NCBI GenBank assembly: GCA_011390785.1
Contig: JAABRR010000005.1
Span: 93,209 to 157,208, forward strand
Source of the DNA: Sphingobacteriia bacterium
GTDB taxonomy: Bacteria; Bacteroidota; Bacteroidia; Bacteroidales; UBA7960
Direction: 5' to 3'
Length of the DNA stretch: 64,000 nucleotides
Shown: positions 29,049 to 38,773 of the stretch, in pieces
How positions within the stretch are numbered: position 1 is the stretch's first letter
Layout of the letters: each line of letters opens with the position of its first letter
Program-made: the position numbers and the translations under genes
Notes under the pieces: model-generated
What the model was told of the DNA's origin: nothing
Seen by the model: the letters and a program-made list of their open reading frames with translations, nothing else
Database searches by the model: none

Positions 29049-30725
29049 ATGAGTGACGATAAGAAGATTATTTTCTCAATGGTGGGTGTAAGCAAAGTAA
29101 TTCCTCCATCCCGACAAATTCTAAAAGATATTTATCTTTCCTTTTTTTATGGTGCCAAAATCGGCATTATTGGTTTGAATGGTTCCGGTAAATCAACTTT
29201 GATGAAGATCATTGCCGGTGTTGAAAAGTCTTACCAGGGTAACGTGGTTTTCTCTCCTGGTTATTCCGTAGGCTATCTTGAACAGGAGCCTTATCTCGAT
29301 AAAACCAAAACGGTAAAGGAAATTGTAGAAGAAGGTGTGCAAAATGTGGTTGACATCATGAAAGAGTATGAAGAGGTGAATCTAAAATTTGCCGAACCCA
29401 TGAGCGATGATGAAATGAATAGTCTCATTGAACGACAGGGAGAGCTTTCAGACCTAATTGAGCAATACAATGGATGGGACCTTGACAGCCGCCTGGACCG
29501 CGCAATGGATGCCTTAAGATGCCCTGAGCCGGACCAGAATGTAGAACACCTCAGTGGTGGTGAACGCAGAAGAATAGCCCTATGTAGATTATTGCTACAG
29601 GAACCAGACATTTTACTTCTCGACGAACCAACCAACCATCTGGATGCTGAATCTGTTGAATGGCTCGAAATGCACCTGAAACAATACAAGGGAACCGTTA
29701 TTGCCATTACCCACGACCGCTATTTTCTCGATAACGTGGCAGGCTGGATTCTGGAACTCGACAGGGGAGAAGGTATACCCTGGAAAGGTAACTACAGCAG
29801 TTGGCTTGAGCAAAAAACCAAACGCCTTGCACAGGAAGAAAAAACGGAAAGTAAACGCCGAAAAACCCTTGAAAGGGAACTTGATTGGGTGCGCATGAAT
29901 CCTAAAGGACGACAGGCCAAATCAAAAGCCAGGCTAAACTCTTACGACAAACTTCTTAATGAAGATGTAAAACAGAAAGAAGATAAACTTGAGATTTTTA
30001 TTCCCAATGGCCCCAGACTTGGAACCCAGGTTGTTGAAGCGGAGAGCATTAGTAAAGCTTTTGGAGATAAAATATTGTTCGAAAATTTTAGTTTTTCATT
30101 GCCACCAGCAGGTATTGTAGGAATTATAGGGCCTAATGGTGCTGGTAAAACCACCCTTTTTCGGATGGTTATGGGGCAGGAAAATCCTGATAATGGTACT
30201 TTTTCAATTGGTGAAACAGTACAACTGGGATACGTTGATCAGGCTCACACAGCCATTGATCCTGAAAAATCTGTGTGGGAAGTAATTTCAGAAGGAAATG
30301 AACTCATCAACTTGAGCGGAAGACAAATAAACAGCAGGGCATACGTATCCAGATTTAACTTCAGTGGTGCCGATCAGGGTAAAAAATGTGGTGTATTATC
30401 TGGTGGTGAACGCAACCGGCTGCACCTTGCTCTTACGTTGAAAAGTGAAGCCAATGTTTTGCTGCTCGATGAGCCTACCAACGATATTGATGTAAACACC
30501 CTGAGAGCTTTGGAAGAGGGTTTGGAAAGTTTTGCCGGGTGTGCAGTAATTATTACGCACGATAGATGGTTTCTAGATAGAGTGGCGACACACATTATCT
30601 CTTTCGAAGGAAACTCAGAAGTAGTTTTCTTTGAAGGTTCCTACTCTGAATACGAAGAAAGTAAAAAGAAAAGACTTGGCGATTCACAACCCAGACGTAT
30701 TAAATATAAAAAACTAATTTCCTGA
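29049..30725 (+). CDS. ettA: Energy-dependent translational throttle protein EttA (ABC-F)
   Basis: A 558-residue ABC-F ATPase that acts on ribosomes at the E site and gates entry into elongation by ATP/ADP level. It has two ABC domains: Walker A GLNGSGKST with signature LSGGERRR in the first, and GPNGAGKTT with LSGGERNR in the second. DEPTNHLD and DEPTNDID are the Walker B regions. The linker between them is charged (KESKR-like helices ending ARLNSYDKLL), as in EttA. There is no membrane domain, so it is not a transporter. Start at ATG 29049, since an upstream in-frame start at 28956 adds unlikely sequence. The sigma-54 activator begins six bases downstream, indicating co-transcription. Confidence 0.92.
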   Translation: MSDDKKIIFSMVGVSKVIPPSRQILKDIYLSFFYGAKIGIIGLNGSGKSTLMKIIAGVEKSYQGNVVFSPGYSVGYLEQEPYLDKTKTVKEIVEEGVQNVVDIMKEYEEVNLKFAEPMSDDEMNSLIERQGELSDLIEQYNGWDLDSRLDRAMDALRCPEPDQNVEHLSGGERRRIALCRLLLQEPDILLLDEPTNHLDAESVEWLEMHLKQYKGTVIAITHDRYFLDNVAGWILELDRGEGIPWKGNYSSWLEQKTKRLAQEEKTESKRRKTLERELDWVRMNPKGRQAKSKARLNSYDKLLNEDVKQKEDKLEIFIPNGPRLGTQVVEAESISKAFGDKILFENFSFSLPPAGIVGIIGPNGAGKTTLFRMVMGQENPDNGTFSIGETVQLGYVDQAHTAIDPEKSVWEVISEGNELINLSGRQINSRAYVSRFNFSGADQGKKCGVLSGGERNRLHLALTLKSEANVLLLDEPTNDIDVNTLRALEEGLESFAGCAVIITHDRWFLDRVATHIISFEGNSEVVFFEGSYSEYEESKKKRLGDSQPRRIKYKKLIS

Positions 30726-30731
30726 TAAGTA

Positions 30732-32702
30732 ATGGATAATGCTCCTACCCATTATGAGCAACGGGATATTGTAAAGGCTTCCTTTAAAAGAAGTCTTTAC
30801 TATGGTGTTGAAAGAGAACGGGTTCAACCCATTAAAGTAATTTCAGGCATTGAGTTGGACAGACGCCTTGACAAAAACAAGAGGCTTTTGAAAGCAGCTC
30901 AACCGTTTGTTAATTTATTAAACGAATTCGTTGCTGAAAGTGGGTTTATTGTTCTGTTAACAGATAATACCGGATGTATTGTGGCGCTGGCGGGTGATCC
31001 TGCCATATTAGGCAAATCAACTACCTTTGGTCTTGATTCCGGTGTTTTTATGAGTGAACAGAGTATAGGCACAAATGCCATCAGCGTTGCCTTGCACGAG
31101 AATGCTCCAATTCAAATTACCGGGAAAGAGCACTTTGTAAGATTATTTCACGACTGGAGCTGTTCTGCTGCCCCTATTCATGATGAAAAAGGAAATACGA
31201 TTGGATGTATTAATTTAAGTGGCAGTAGTTTAAGGGTCTATCCTCACCTGCTCGCGCTGGTTATTTCAGCTGCAAAAGCTATAGAATACCAGGTTGTCAG
31301 TTCCTTTTCCGAAATGCGCCAAAAGGAAGCATACCGTTTCGTTTCCCAAATACTTAATACCCTTGAATTTGGGGTTTTGGCAACTGATACCGACGGCAAA
31401 ATCAAAAGGGCAAACAATCTCTCATCTAAATTGCTTAAAGTGCCCGTTGATCAAATCGAAAACCGACAATTGGATGATTTTATACCTTCATGGCCTGACT
31501 ATTTAAGGCAGGTTAAAAAGCATGAGATCATAATTGATGAAGAGGTTCAGCTTATTCGCAATGGCAATCCTGATACAGCTAATCTCAGCATTTATCCTTT
31601 AACAGATGGCGATGGTACCATAAGCGGTACTGTAGTTACTTTAAGGGATATGAAACGGGTATATAAAATTGTAAACAAATATACGGGTATGCAGGCCCGC
31701 TATAATTTTGATGATTTGATTGGCGAAAGCGATGAGATGAAAAGGATTATTGACTATTGTAGAAATATTTCCGATAGTCCCAGTACAGTGCTGATTCAGG
31801 GCGAAAGTGGAACAGGAAAAGAAGTATTGGCACAATCCATTCATAATTATAGTTTTCGTCGCGACGGAGGTTTTGTGGCTCTTAATTGTGGTGCTATTCC
31901 TGAATCATTGATCGAAAGCGAATTGTTTGGCTATACCGAAGGTGCATTTACCAGCGCCAGAAAGGGCGGAAAACCCGGTAAATTTGAGCTTGCCAACGGA
32001 GGTACTCTTTTCCTGGATGAAATTGGTGAAATGCCACTTGATATGCAGGTAAAACTATTACGAGCCCTTCAGGAAAGAAATATTACCCGGGTGGGTGGCG
32101 ATAAGGCAATCGATGTTGATGTGAGAATCATTGCAGCTACCAACAGAAATTTACTTGAGTTGGTTAACGAAGGTAAATTTCGTCTCGATTTATATTACAG
32201 GCTTAGCGTAATTCCTGTATACATTCCTCCTTTGCGCAATAGAAGGGAAGATATTCCTATGCTGATCAATTTCTTTTTAAATTTGAAATCGGTGAAATTG
32301 AGAAAACAACTTCCCGATATGGATAACAAGTTGTTTAAAAAGCTGGTTTTTTATGATTGGGCCGGTAATGTGCGCGAACTGGAAAACTTCATTGAGAAGT
32401 ACGTAAATTTGAATGGTAACCTGGATTGGGCAGATGAAATAATGAGCCCGAAGGTTCAACCATCAAAAGTAAGTCCTATAGCAGAAACTCAGGATTTACT
32501 TGCTGAACAGAGCCAGAAGAACGAGAATTCTTTGATAGAAAATGGAGAGATTCTTTCACTCGAAGAGCTTGAAAAACGAGCCATTGAAAATGCAATCAGT
32601 CACTATAACCGAAATATGACCAGAGTGGCTGCTTCTCTGGGAATTAGCAGAAATGCTCTTTATCAAAAAGTAAAAAAATACCAGAGTAAGGGTTGGAATT
32701 AA
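30732..32702 (+). CDS. Sigma-54-dependent transcriptional activator (AcoR-like)
   Basis: A 656-residue enhancer-binding protein. The N-terminal part carries a GAF-type sensor (about 80-200, with EQSIGTNAI as in AcoR) and a PAS-like domain (about 210-310). The AAA+ domain (about 330-560) has Walker A GESGTGKE and Walker [12 protein letters not shown]. The sigma-54 contact loop reads GAFTSA (404-409) instead of the usual GAFTGA. A Fis-type helix-turn-helix closes the protein ([19 protein letters not shown]). It follows ettA by six bases. No target operon or -24/-12 promoter was recognised nearby, so its regulon is unknown. It is convergent with yciH, the stops sharing TTAA. Confidence 0.88.
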   Translation: MDNAPTHYEQRDIVKASFKRSLYYGVERERVQPIKVISGIELDRRLDKNKRLLKAAQPFVNLLNEFVAESGFIVLLTDNTGCIVALAGDPAILGKSTTFGLDSGVFMSEQSIGTNAISVALHENAPIQITGKEHFVRLFHDWSCSAAPIHDEKGNTIGCINLSGSSLRVYPHLLALVISAAKAIEYQVVSSFSEMRQKEAYRFVSQILNTLEFGVLATDTDGKIKRANNLSSKLLKVPVDQIENRQLDDFIPSWPDYLRQVKKHEIIIDEEVQLIRNGNPDTANLSIYPLTDGDGTISGTVVTLRDMKRVYKIVNKYTGMQARYNFDDLIGESDEMKRIIDYCRNISDSPSTVLIQGESGTGKEVLAQSIHNYSFRRDGGFVALNCGAIPESLIESELFGYTEGAFTSARKGGKPGKFELANGGTLFLDEIGEMPLDMQVKLLRALQERNITRVGGDKAIDVDVRIIAATNRNLLELVNEGKFRLDLYYRLSVIPVYIPPLRNRREDIPMLINFFLNLKSVKLRKQLPDMDNKLFKKLVFYDWAGNVRELENFIEKYVNLNGNLDWADEIMSPKVQPSKVSPIAETQDLLAEQSQKNENSLIENGEILSLEELEKRAIENAISHYNRNMTRVAASLGISRNALYQKVKKYQSKGWN

Positions 32703-33043
32703 CCACCGGCTTTTTTCGCTTTATAGCCATCTTTGGTAAGTATTTCAATCATTTTATCGCGGTGATCGCCTTGCAAAAGAATTTCTCCATCCTTTACGGA
32801 TCCACCCACTCCACATCTGCTTTTTAATAGTTTGCCGAGTTTTTCCAGATCAGTCTCATTTCCTGTGAAGCCACTAACCAGACTAACCGTTTTACCACCA
32901 CGACCCTTTTTACTTAACATAACCTTAAGGTTTTGTTGCTGTGGGGGTAAAGTTTCTAGTTCTTCTTTTGGAAGGTTAAAATCAAGATTTTTATTGGTTG
33001 AATAAACGATATTGCCTTTAGTGGGAGTTGATTTTTTTGCCAT
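32699..33043 (-). CDS. yciH: SUI1/eIF1-like translation factor (YciH family)
   Basis: A 114-residue small basic protein. The C-terminal ~75 residues are an SUI1 fold: [41 protein letters not shown] and a [10 protein letters not shown] tail. Bacterial homologues resemble eukaryotic eIF1 and influence initiation fidelity, though their role in bacteria is not settled. The N-terminal 40 residues are polar and probably disordered. Start at ATG 33043; it overlaps the sigma-54 activator stop by four bases on the opposite strand. Confidence 0.9.
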   Translation of the reverse strand: MAKKSTPTKGNIVYSTNKNLDFNLPKEELETLPPQQQNLKVMLSKKGRGGKTVSLVSGFTGNETDLEKLGKLLKSRCGVGGSVKDGEILLQGDHRDKMIEILTKDGYKAKKAGG

Positions 33044-33111
33044 TTTACAAAGGTTTAACTGGTTGAATACAGATTATGAAATACCTTGATAACTTTTAGA
33101 TTTGCATGGTT

Positions 33112-33984
33112 TCATATCAACACATTCAAAGATAGTGGATTTATTTTTACTGAGAAATATGCTGATGTGAGAATGGGATCACCATCGATGTGAACCTTGG
33201 ATAATGATGGGTTTTCTATGATAAATTCTTTGAGTTTAAAGTATTTCATGATCTTTAATCTGTTTATTTTACCGGTAATCATTGTAAAGCCCAACAATGG
33301 TGCTTTTAGCAGAGAAACTTTTTCCAGCAAACAAACATCTAAATAACCATCCGAAATATTGGCTTGGGGAGCTATCTGGGCACCGTTACCAAATTGATTG
33401 GAGTTGGCTATAGCCAATAAAAGTGGTTTTGTAACATATTCAGTATTATTATAAATAATTTTGTAAAAAACTGGTTGGTAAGATGCGTAAAGTTTAAAAA
33501 TTAATTTTAAATAAGACAGTAAACCTCGTATCTTAACTTTTGCAAATTCATGAGCTACAAGGGCGTCAAAACCAATGCCAGCTAAATTACAGGCAAATTG
33601 CCCGTTTATGCTAAAAGTATCTATGGTTATACTCTTGAATTTATTGATTCTGTGAATACTTTCAACAGGGTTGAGTGGAATTTTTAAATGGCGGGCGAGT
33701 CCGTTTCCCGAACCATTTGGAATAATTCCCAATGCCAGAGAAGTATTGCTTAAAGCTGAAGCAGTTTCATTTACTGAACCATCTCCTCCAGCAACAATAA
33801 CTGCATTAAATTTTTCTTTCACAGCATTCATTGCCAATTCACGGCCATGCCCGGCATAAAGGGTATATTTAATATCGATGGTATACCTATCTTTGCTTAC
33901 ATAATCTTTTATCAGCTCATGTATCCTGGATTGGTCTCCAACCCCTGAAATGGGATTTATTAGAAATAAAAGCTTGTTCTTCAA
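33112..33984 (-). CDS. Diacylglycerol/lipid kinase family protein
   Basis: A 290-residue member of the DAGK/YegS catalytic family, which phosphorylates lipid alcohols with ATP at the membrane. The nucleotide-binding signature GGDGSVNE and the segment GIIPNGSGNGLARHL are both present, and LINPISG starts the fold. Only a TTG at 33984 can open the frame before an upstream stop, so translation probably begins there (MKNKLLFLINP). Whether the substrate is diacylglycerol, sphingosine-like lipid or another lipid cannot be told; sphingolipid kinases in some Bacteroidota belong to the same superfamily. Confidence 0.82.
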   Translation of the reverse strand: MKNKLLFLINPISGVGDQSRIHELIKDYVSKDRYTIDIKYTLYAGHGRELAMNAVKEKFNAVIVAGGDGSVNETASALSNTSLALGIIPNGSGNGLARHLKIPLNPVESIHRINKFKSITIDTFSINGQFACNLAGIGFDALVAHEFAKVKIRGLLSYLKLIFKLYASYQPVFYKIIYNNTEYVTKPLLLAIANSNQFGNGAQIAPQANISDGYLDVCLLEKVSLLKAPLLGFTMITGKINRLKIMKYFKLKEFIIENPSLSKVHIDGDPILTSAYFSVKINPLSLNVLI

Positions 33985-34008
33985 GGTTTAACACTACGGA
34001 TTAAAAAT

Positions 34009-34041
34009 AAAACCGGGAAATCCAAATAAGATCCCGGTTTT
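34009..34041 (-). terminator. Rho-independent terminator after ferritin
   Basis: AAAACCGGGA and TCCCGGTTTT form a perfect 10-bp stem around a 13-base loop. Read on the minus strand it is followed by ATTTTTAA, so it ends the ferritin transcript before the lipid-kinase gene. Confidence 0.8.
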
Positions 34042-34067
34042 GAAATACTGCTAAAGATAAAAAAATC

Positions 34068-34571
34068 TTATTCTTCAGTTGCTCCTGCTGATCTGAGCGA
34101 CATGATATCCCGGTCAAACATATAAAGGTTTCCGGTTCCAATGAGGTTGAGTTTATCAAGAATTTTCTGAACTGCTGATTCCTCTTCCAATTGTTCATCA
34201 ACAAACCATTGAATCCAATTGTGTGTGGTAAAATCTTTTTCTTCCAGGCAAATACTTACAATATTATTGATTGAAGCTGTAACCATTTGTTCATGTTCCA
34301 TAGATGCTTCAAAAACCTGTTTAATATTTTCAAAATCTGTCGGGGGTTGTTTTACAGAAGGAACAACGGCTTTTCCGCCTCTTTCGTTTACGTATTTGAT
34401 GATTTTCAGCATATGTTCTGTTTCTTCTTTGTGCTGAGCATAAAACCATCCTGAAGTTCCTTCATATCCTTTGGTTTCTGTCCATGAAGCCATAGCCAGA
34501 TATAACTGTGCTGCATAACCTTCCTTTTCAACCTGTTCATTCAATATACTCTCTACTTTTTTTGGTAACAT
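34068..34571 (-). CDS. ftnA: Ferritin (FtnA type)
   Basis: A 167-residue non-haem ferritin that oxidises Fe(II) and stores iron in a 24-subunit shell. Ferroxidase ligands are visible in the first helix (EKEGYAAQLYLAMASW), the EExEH motif of the second helix (KEETEHML), the glutamate-rich third helix and the DEQLEEE motif of the fourth. No haem-ligand methionine of the bacterioferritin type is evident. It has its own promoter and terminator, so it is monocistronic. Together with fbpABC it represents iron handling in this segment, although the two are 18 kb apart. Confidence 0.93.
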   Translation of the reverse strand: MLPKKVESILNEQVEKEGYAAQLYLAMASWTETKGYEGTSGWFYAQHKEETEHMLKIIKYVNERGGKAVVPSVKQPPTDFENIKQVFEASMEHEQMVTASINNIVSICLEEKDFTTHNWIQWFVDEQLEEESAVQKILDKLNLIGTGNLYMFDRDIMSLRSAGATEE

Positions 34572-34612
34572 TTTTTTTAATATTAATGATTAGTAATTCT
34601 GTTTTAATCATT

Positions 34613-34644
34613 CAAAGTTAATAAATAAAAAACCGGAAACACAA
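34613..34644 (-). promoter_or_regulatory. Ferritin promoter
   Basis: On the minus strand TTG (34644-34642) is followed after 21 bases by TAACTTTG (34620-34613), an exact -7 match. The -33 element lies inside the stem-loop that terminates the ATP synthase operon. Confidence 0.65.
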
Positions 34645-34672
34645 GTCATTGGCAAAATTTGTGTATCCGGTT
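34631..34672 (-). terminator. Terminator of the ATP synthase operon
   Basis: Minus strand: AACCGGA-t-ACACAA, a 14-base loop, then TTGTGT-t-TCCGGTT followed by TTTTATTT. The stem is 13 bp with one mismatch. It lies 20 bases after the atpG stop. Confidence 0.85.
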
Positions 34673-34691
34673 ATAAAAGTCTTTTGATAGA

Positions 34692-35582
34692 TCAGGCATT
34701 AAGTGCTTCTGCACCTCCCACAATCTCAACAATTTCGTTGGTTATTGAGGATTGCCGTACTTTATTGTAAGTAATGGTTAGATTTTTAAGCAGTTCAGTA
34801 GCATTATCTGTTGCCTTATGCATAGAAGTCATTCTTGCTCCCTGTTCGCTGGCGTAAGAATCCAAAAGAATTCTATAAATGTAGGTTTGAATAACTTTGG
34901 GAACCAGCTCATTCATAATTTCTTTTTTGGAAGGTTCCAGAATGTACTCTACTTCTTCGCCTTTTTTTACACTCCTTCCCATATCATCAGAGTTATTTTC
35001 AAGCGTAAGGGGTAATATTTGTTCTGCAATAATATCGTAGGTTGCAGCATTTACAAAGCGATTATAAACAAAATCGATTCTCTGAAATGTACCGTTTTCA
35101 ATATTAACCATCGCCTGATTGGCAAATTTAAAAGCATTTTCAAAAGTTACCTTATCGATCAAATCATGAAACAATCCGTCAACAGGGTAATTGGTTTTTT
35201 TGAAAAAATCTTCAGCCTTTTTTCCAATGATCCAAAGTTTAACCTTAAAGCCTTGTTCTTTGAGTATAAGTATGTGCTTTACTGTTTTTTTCAGAAGGTG
35301 CGAATTAAAAGTTCCGCACAAACCCTTGTTGGAAGCAACCACTACAACAAGAGCATCAGAAACTGGTTTGGGAGAGCATAAAATATTTTTGTCCTCTTCT
35401 TTAAGCCCTTTGTTAACATTATTCAGAATGAGTCGTAACTGTTCTTCATAAGGTCTTAAATTATGAATGGCATTTTGTCCTTTTCTTAATTTGGATGCAG
35501 ATACCATTTTCATGGCACTTGTAATCTGCCGAGTAGATTTTATGGATGCAATTCTGCTTCTAACTTCTTTAAGGTTGGCCAT
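34692..35582 (-). CDS. atpG: ATP synthase F1 subunit gamma
   Basis: A 296-residue central stalk subunit that rotates inside the alpha3beta3 ring. The N-terminal coiled-coil helix (EVRSRIASIKSTRQITSAMKMV) and the C-terminal helix (RMTSMHKATDNATELL, ending NEIVEIVGGAEAL) show the classic gamma pattern. The central segment has SNKGLCGTFN. It is the last gene of the operon, 33 bases after atpA. The length is typical for the phylum. Confidence 0.95.
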   Translation of the reverse strand: MANLKEVRSRIASIKSTRQITSAMKMVSASKLRKGQNAIHNLRPYEEQLRLILNNVNKGLKEEDKNILCSPKPVSDALVVVVASNKGLCGTFNSHLLKKTVKHILILKEQGFKVKLWIIGKKAEDFFKKTNYPVDGLFHDLIDKVTFENAFKFANQAMVNIENGTFQRIDFVYNRFVNAATYDIIAEQILPLTLENNSDDMGRSVKKGEEVEYILEPSKKEIMNELVPKVIQTYIYRILLDSYASEQGARMTSMHKATDNATELLKNLTITYNKVRQSSITNEIVEIVGGAEALNA

Positions 35583-35615
35583 TTTGTAAAGAGATTTTTT
35601 CTAAGTTTAAAATCC

Positions 35616-37196
35616 TTAACCTAGCCTGGTAAGGGTTTCAGTTGCTGCATTTTCAAGGACTTTTATGATATCATCGTTTAAAATACCTTTTCTTAGCTCT
35701 TCAAGAGTCTCTTTATGTTCCTTTTCAAGGAGATCAAGGTATAATTTTTCAAATCTTTCAACTTGTCTTAATTCAACTTTTTTTAACAAGCCCTTTGTTC
35801 CGCAGTATACTATAGCAACCTGTTTTTCTACCGACATGGGTCTAAACTGGCCCTGCTTGAGAATTTCAACATTTCTTGCCCCTTTATCAAGAACGGCTTT
35901 TGTAGTTGGATCCAAATCAGATCCAAACTTTGAAAAAGCTTCCAATTCGCGGTATTGAGCCTGATCTAGTTTAAGGGTACCGGCTATTTTCTTCATGGAT
36001 TTGATCTGGGCATTACCTCCCACACGTGATACGGAAATACCTACATTAATTGCAGGCCTGATTCCAGAGTTAAAAAGATTGGATTCGAGAAATATCTGAC
36101 CATCAGTAATGGAAATAACATTGGTAGGAATATATGCCGAAACATCGCCAGCCTGTGTTTCAATAATGGGAAGTGCTGTTAGTGATCCGCCACCTTTAAC
36201 CTTTCCAACCAATGAGTCGGGAACATCATTCATTTGAGCAGCAATTTCATCGGAGTTAATTATTTTGGCAGCTCTTTCAAGTAATCTTGAGTGAAGATAA
36301 AATACGTCACCAGGATAAGCTTCTCTTCCAGGAGGTCTTCTAAGTAACAAGGAAACCTCCCTATACGAAACGGCTTGTTTTGAAAGGTCATCAAAAACAA
36401 CCAACGCTGGTCTTCCGGTATCTCTGAAATACTCTCCTATGGCTGCCCCTGCAAAGGGTGCAAAAAATTGCATAGCGGCCGGATCACTGGCATTTGCTGA
36501 AATGATAGTTGTATATGCCATAGCACCATGTTTCTCAAGGGTGCTCATAATGTTGGCTACTGTAGAACCTTTTTGCCCAACAGCAACATAAATACAGTAA
36601 ACGGGTTCACCTTTGTCGTAAAATTCGCGCTGGTTGATGATGGTATCAAGAGCAATGGCACTTTTCCCTGTTTGGCGGTCTCCAATAATAAGCTCTCTTT
36701 GCCCTCTTCCAATAGGAATCATAGAGTCAATGGCTTTGATACCCGTTTGCATGGGCTCATTAACAGGTTGTCTGTAAATTACTCCGGGTGCCTTTCTTTC
36801 CAAAGGCATCTGAAACAACTCACCTTCAATGGGCCCTTTCCCGTCAATAGGGGTACCCAGCGTGTTAATAACTCTTCCCAGCAAACCTTCTCCTACTTTT
36901 ATTGACGCTATTCGTTTGGTCCTTTTTACAAGGTGTCCTTCTTTTACATCATGAGTTTCGCCCAACAAAACAACCCCAACATTATCTTCTTCAAGGTTTA
37001 GGACTACTCCCTGCAGATTGGTATCATCAAATTCTACCAACTCACCACTTTGGGCGCTGGAAAGGCCATAGATACGAGCAATTCCATCACCAATTTGTAA
37101 AACTGTTCCGGTTTCCTCCAACTCAGTTTGCATTTGGAGGCCCATCATTTCTTTTCGCAAAATCGCAGATATCTCTGCGGGTTTTATTTCTGCCAT
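35616..37196 (-). CDS. atpA: ATP synthase F1 subunit alpha
   Basis: A 526-residue non-catalytic nucleotide-binding subunit. The P-loop GDRQTGKSA, the [20 protein letters not shown] stretch and the [14 protein letters not shown] motif are all conserved. The N-terminus starts at ATG 37196 ([10 protein letters not shown]). Its catalytic partner atpD (beta) is not in this operon or window. Confidence 0.96.
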   Translation of the reverse strand: MAEIKPAEISAILRKEMMGLQMQTELEETGTVLQIGDGIARIYGLSSAQSGELVEFDDTNLQGVVLNLEEDNVGVVLLGETHDVKEGHLVKRTKRIASIKVGEGLLGRVINTLGTPIDGKGPIEGELFQMPLERKAPGVIYRQPVNEPMQTGIKAIDSMIPIGRGQRELIIGDRQTGKSAIALDTIINQREFYDKGEPVYCIYVAVGQKGSTVANIMSTLEKHGAMAYTTIISANASDPAAMQFFAPFAGAAIGEYFRDTGRPALVVFDDLSKQAVSYREVSLLLRRPPGREAYPGDVFYLHSRLLERAAKIINSDEIAAQMNDVPDSLVGKVKGGGSLTALPIIETQAGDVSAYIPTNVISITDGQIFLESNLFNSGIRPAINVGISVSRVGGNAQIKSMKKIAGTLKLDQAQYRELEAFSKFGSDLDPTTKAVLDKGARNVEILKQGQFRPMSVEKQVAIVYCGTKGLLKKVELRQVERFEKLYLDLLEKEHKETLEELRKGILNDDIIKVLENAATETLTRLG

Positions 37197-37257
37197 AATA
37201 TTTTTATTTTTCTGGGATAAGGGTGCAAAGAATAATCAATAATGATTTCCTGAAATT

Positions 37258-37800
37258 TTAGTTTTCAAGAAGTTGTTTTTTAATCATGGATAGCTTCCGT
37301 TTTATGCTTGCATTGTATTGTATATCTCCGATTCTAAGAATAAATCCTCCCAGGATTGAAGGATCTGTAACATGCTCAAATTCAATGTATTTTCTTTTGG
37401 TTAAAGTTTTTGCAATGTTTTGGGCTTTACTCATTAATGAATCATCAATTTCGCCAGCTGTAACCAACATAACCATTTCAACATCCATCCTTTCTCTATG
37501 GATGTTTAAGTATTCAAAAGCAATTCCCTTAAGCAATGAGGCGCGTTTCTTTTTTGTTACCAGATTCATATAACGCAGGGTAACAGGATGAATTTTTCCA
37601 TCAAATATGGTGTTGAGGATTGTGAGTTTTTTACTTACCCTAACAATAGGACTTTTAAGTAAAACTTCAAGTTCCTTATTTATTTCAAAAACCTGGTAGG
37701 CAAGTTTCATGTCATTAAAGGCCTGCTCCTGAAAATTATTTTCTTCGGCAAGCCCTAACAAGGCTTTTGCATAACGGTTTGCAACGCGCAAATTTTTCAC
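37258..37800 (-). CDS. atpH: ATP synthase F1 subunit delta
   Basis: A 180-residue OSCP-like subunit connecting the peripheral stalk to F1. The N-terminal helical domain (ANRYAKALLGLAEE) and the C-terminal segment (DPSILGGFILRIGDIQYNASIKRKL) match the family. The start codon is GTG at 37800. It lies 38 bases after atpF and 61 bases before atpA. Confidence 0.93.
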   Translation of the reverse strand: MKNLRVANRYAKALLGLAEENNFQEQAFNDMKLAYQVFEINKELEVLLKSPIVRVSKKLTILNTIFDGKIHPVTLRYMNLVTKKKRASLLKGIAFEYLNIHRERMDVEMVMLVTAGEIDDSLMSKAQNIAKTLTKRKYIEFEHVTDPSILGGFILRIGDIQYNASIKRKLSMIKKQLLEN

Positions 37801-37838
37801 AGGGTTTTGTTTTGATTTCTACTAAAAATCACGTTAGT

Positions 37839-38333
37839 TTAATTTAATTGTATGTCTTCCAGTAATTTGTTAATATATTGATTCTTCTTTTCTACATCTT
37901 TAAACTCTTCTCTGATCACCTTCTGTGCAACATCTATAGAAAGCCGAACTATTTGCTGTCTGATCTCCCGTTCTGCGGCTTTTCTCTCTGCCAAAATGCT
38001 GTTTTTAGCAGATTCAATTATCTGATCAGCCTCTTTGCGGGCTTGTTGATGAGCTTTCTGGATAATATCTTCTCCACCTGCTTTGGCTTGTTTAAGCATT
38101 TCATCGGCTTTATTGCGTGTTTGTTGCAGCATTTTTTCTTTTGTTGCATCCAATTCTTCAAGCTCACGATGAATCTTTTTACTATGCCTGATGGAATTAG
38201 CGATGTAACTTTCTCTCTCTTTAATGGTAGATAAAATAGGTTTCCATGCAAATTTACCCAGGACGTATAATACGATTCCAAAAGAAAGGGTCATCCAAAA
38301 AATTAGTCCGATACCGGGAGTTACCAGTTCCAT
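37839..38333 (-). CDS. atpF: ATP synthase Fo subunit b
   Basis: A 164-residue peripheral stalk subunit. One N-terminal membrane helix (PGIGLIFWMTLSFGIVLYVLGKFAW) is followed by a long charged helix rich in K, E and A that forms the dimeric stalk. The start is placed at ATG 38333 (MELVTPG), the usual family start. An upstream in-frame TTG at 38360 would add nine hydrophobic residues without support. Confidence 0.92.
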   Translation of the reverse strand: MELVTPGIGLIFWMTLSFGIVLYVLGKFAWKPILSTIKERESYIANSIRHSKKIHRELEELDATKEKMLQQTRNKADEMLKQAKAGGEDIIQKAHQQARKEADQIIESAKNSILAERKAAEREIRQQIVRLSIDVAQKVIREEFKDVEKKNQYINKLLEDIQLN

Positions 38334-38439
38334 AGTAATTAATATTAAATTCAGATACAATCAGAACAAACAAGAGAGAATGTTCTGTTTTTAACTTATT
38401 CTACAGCGATTAAAAAAATTATTTATCTTAATCATCCGT

Positions 38440-38718
38440 TTAAACAAATAATACCAGCAAACAAACTACAATTGCAAAGAAAGTTGCACCTTCAATAAGA
38501 GCTGCGGCAACAATCATAGAAGATCTCAGGTCGTTGGCCGCTTCAGGCTGACGAGCTATTGATTCCAGGGCAGTACCTCCGATTTTTCCAATTCCAAAAG
38601 CTGCTCCAATAACAGCAATCGAAGCTGCCAGGGCAGCACCCATTTTCATGTAATTTGAAGCTATTTCTGCAGCAAATTCAGTAGCTCCTGCCTGCAACAA
38701 TACAAATAAATCTTGCAT
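38440..38718 (-). CDS. atpE: ATP synthase Fo subunit c
   Basis: A 92-residue proteolipid forming the rotor ring. It has two membrane helices joined by the polar ARQPEA loop, with the ion-carrying glutamate in the second helix (AALIEGATFF). The first helix contains the glycine-rich packing motif (AFGIGKIGG). The absence of an obvious Na+-coordinating ES/ET pair next to the glutamate suggests proton coupling (inference). The ~17-residue N-terminal extension (MQDLFVLLQAGATEFAA) is moderately long. Confidence 0.94.
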   Translation of the reverse strand: MQDLFVLLQAGATEFAAEIASNYMKMGAALAASIAVIGAAFGIGKIGGTALESIARQPEAANDLRSSMIVAAALIEGATFFAIVVCLLVLFV

Positions 38719-38773
38719 AATTAGTAATTTTTAAATTTAACGTAAAATAGTTAGTTAATAAGTAATTGTATAA

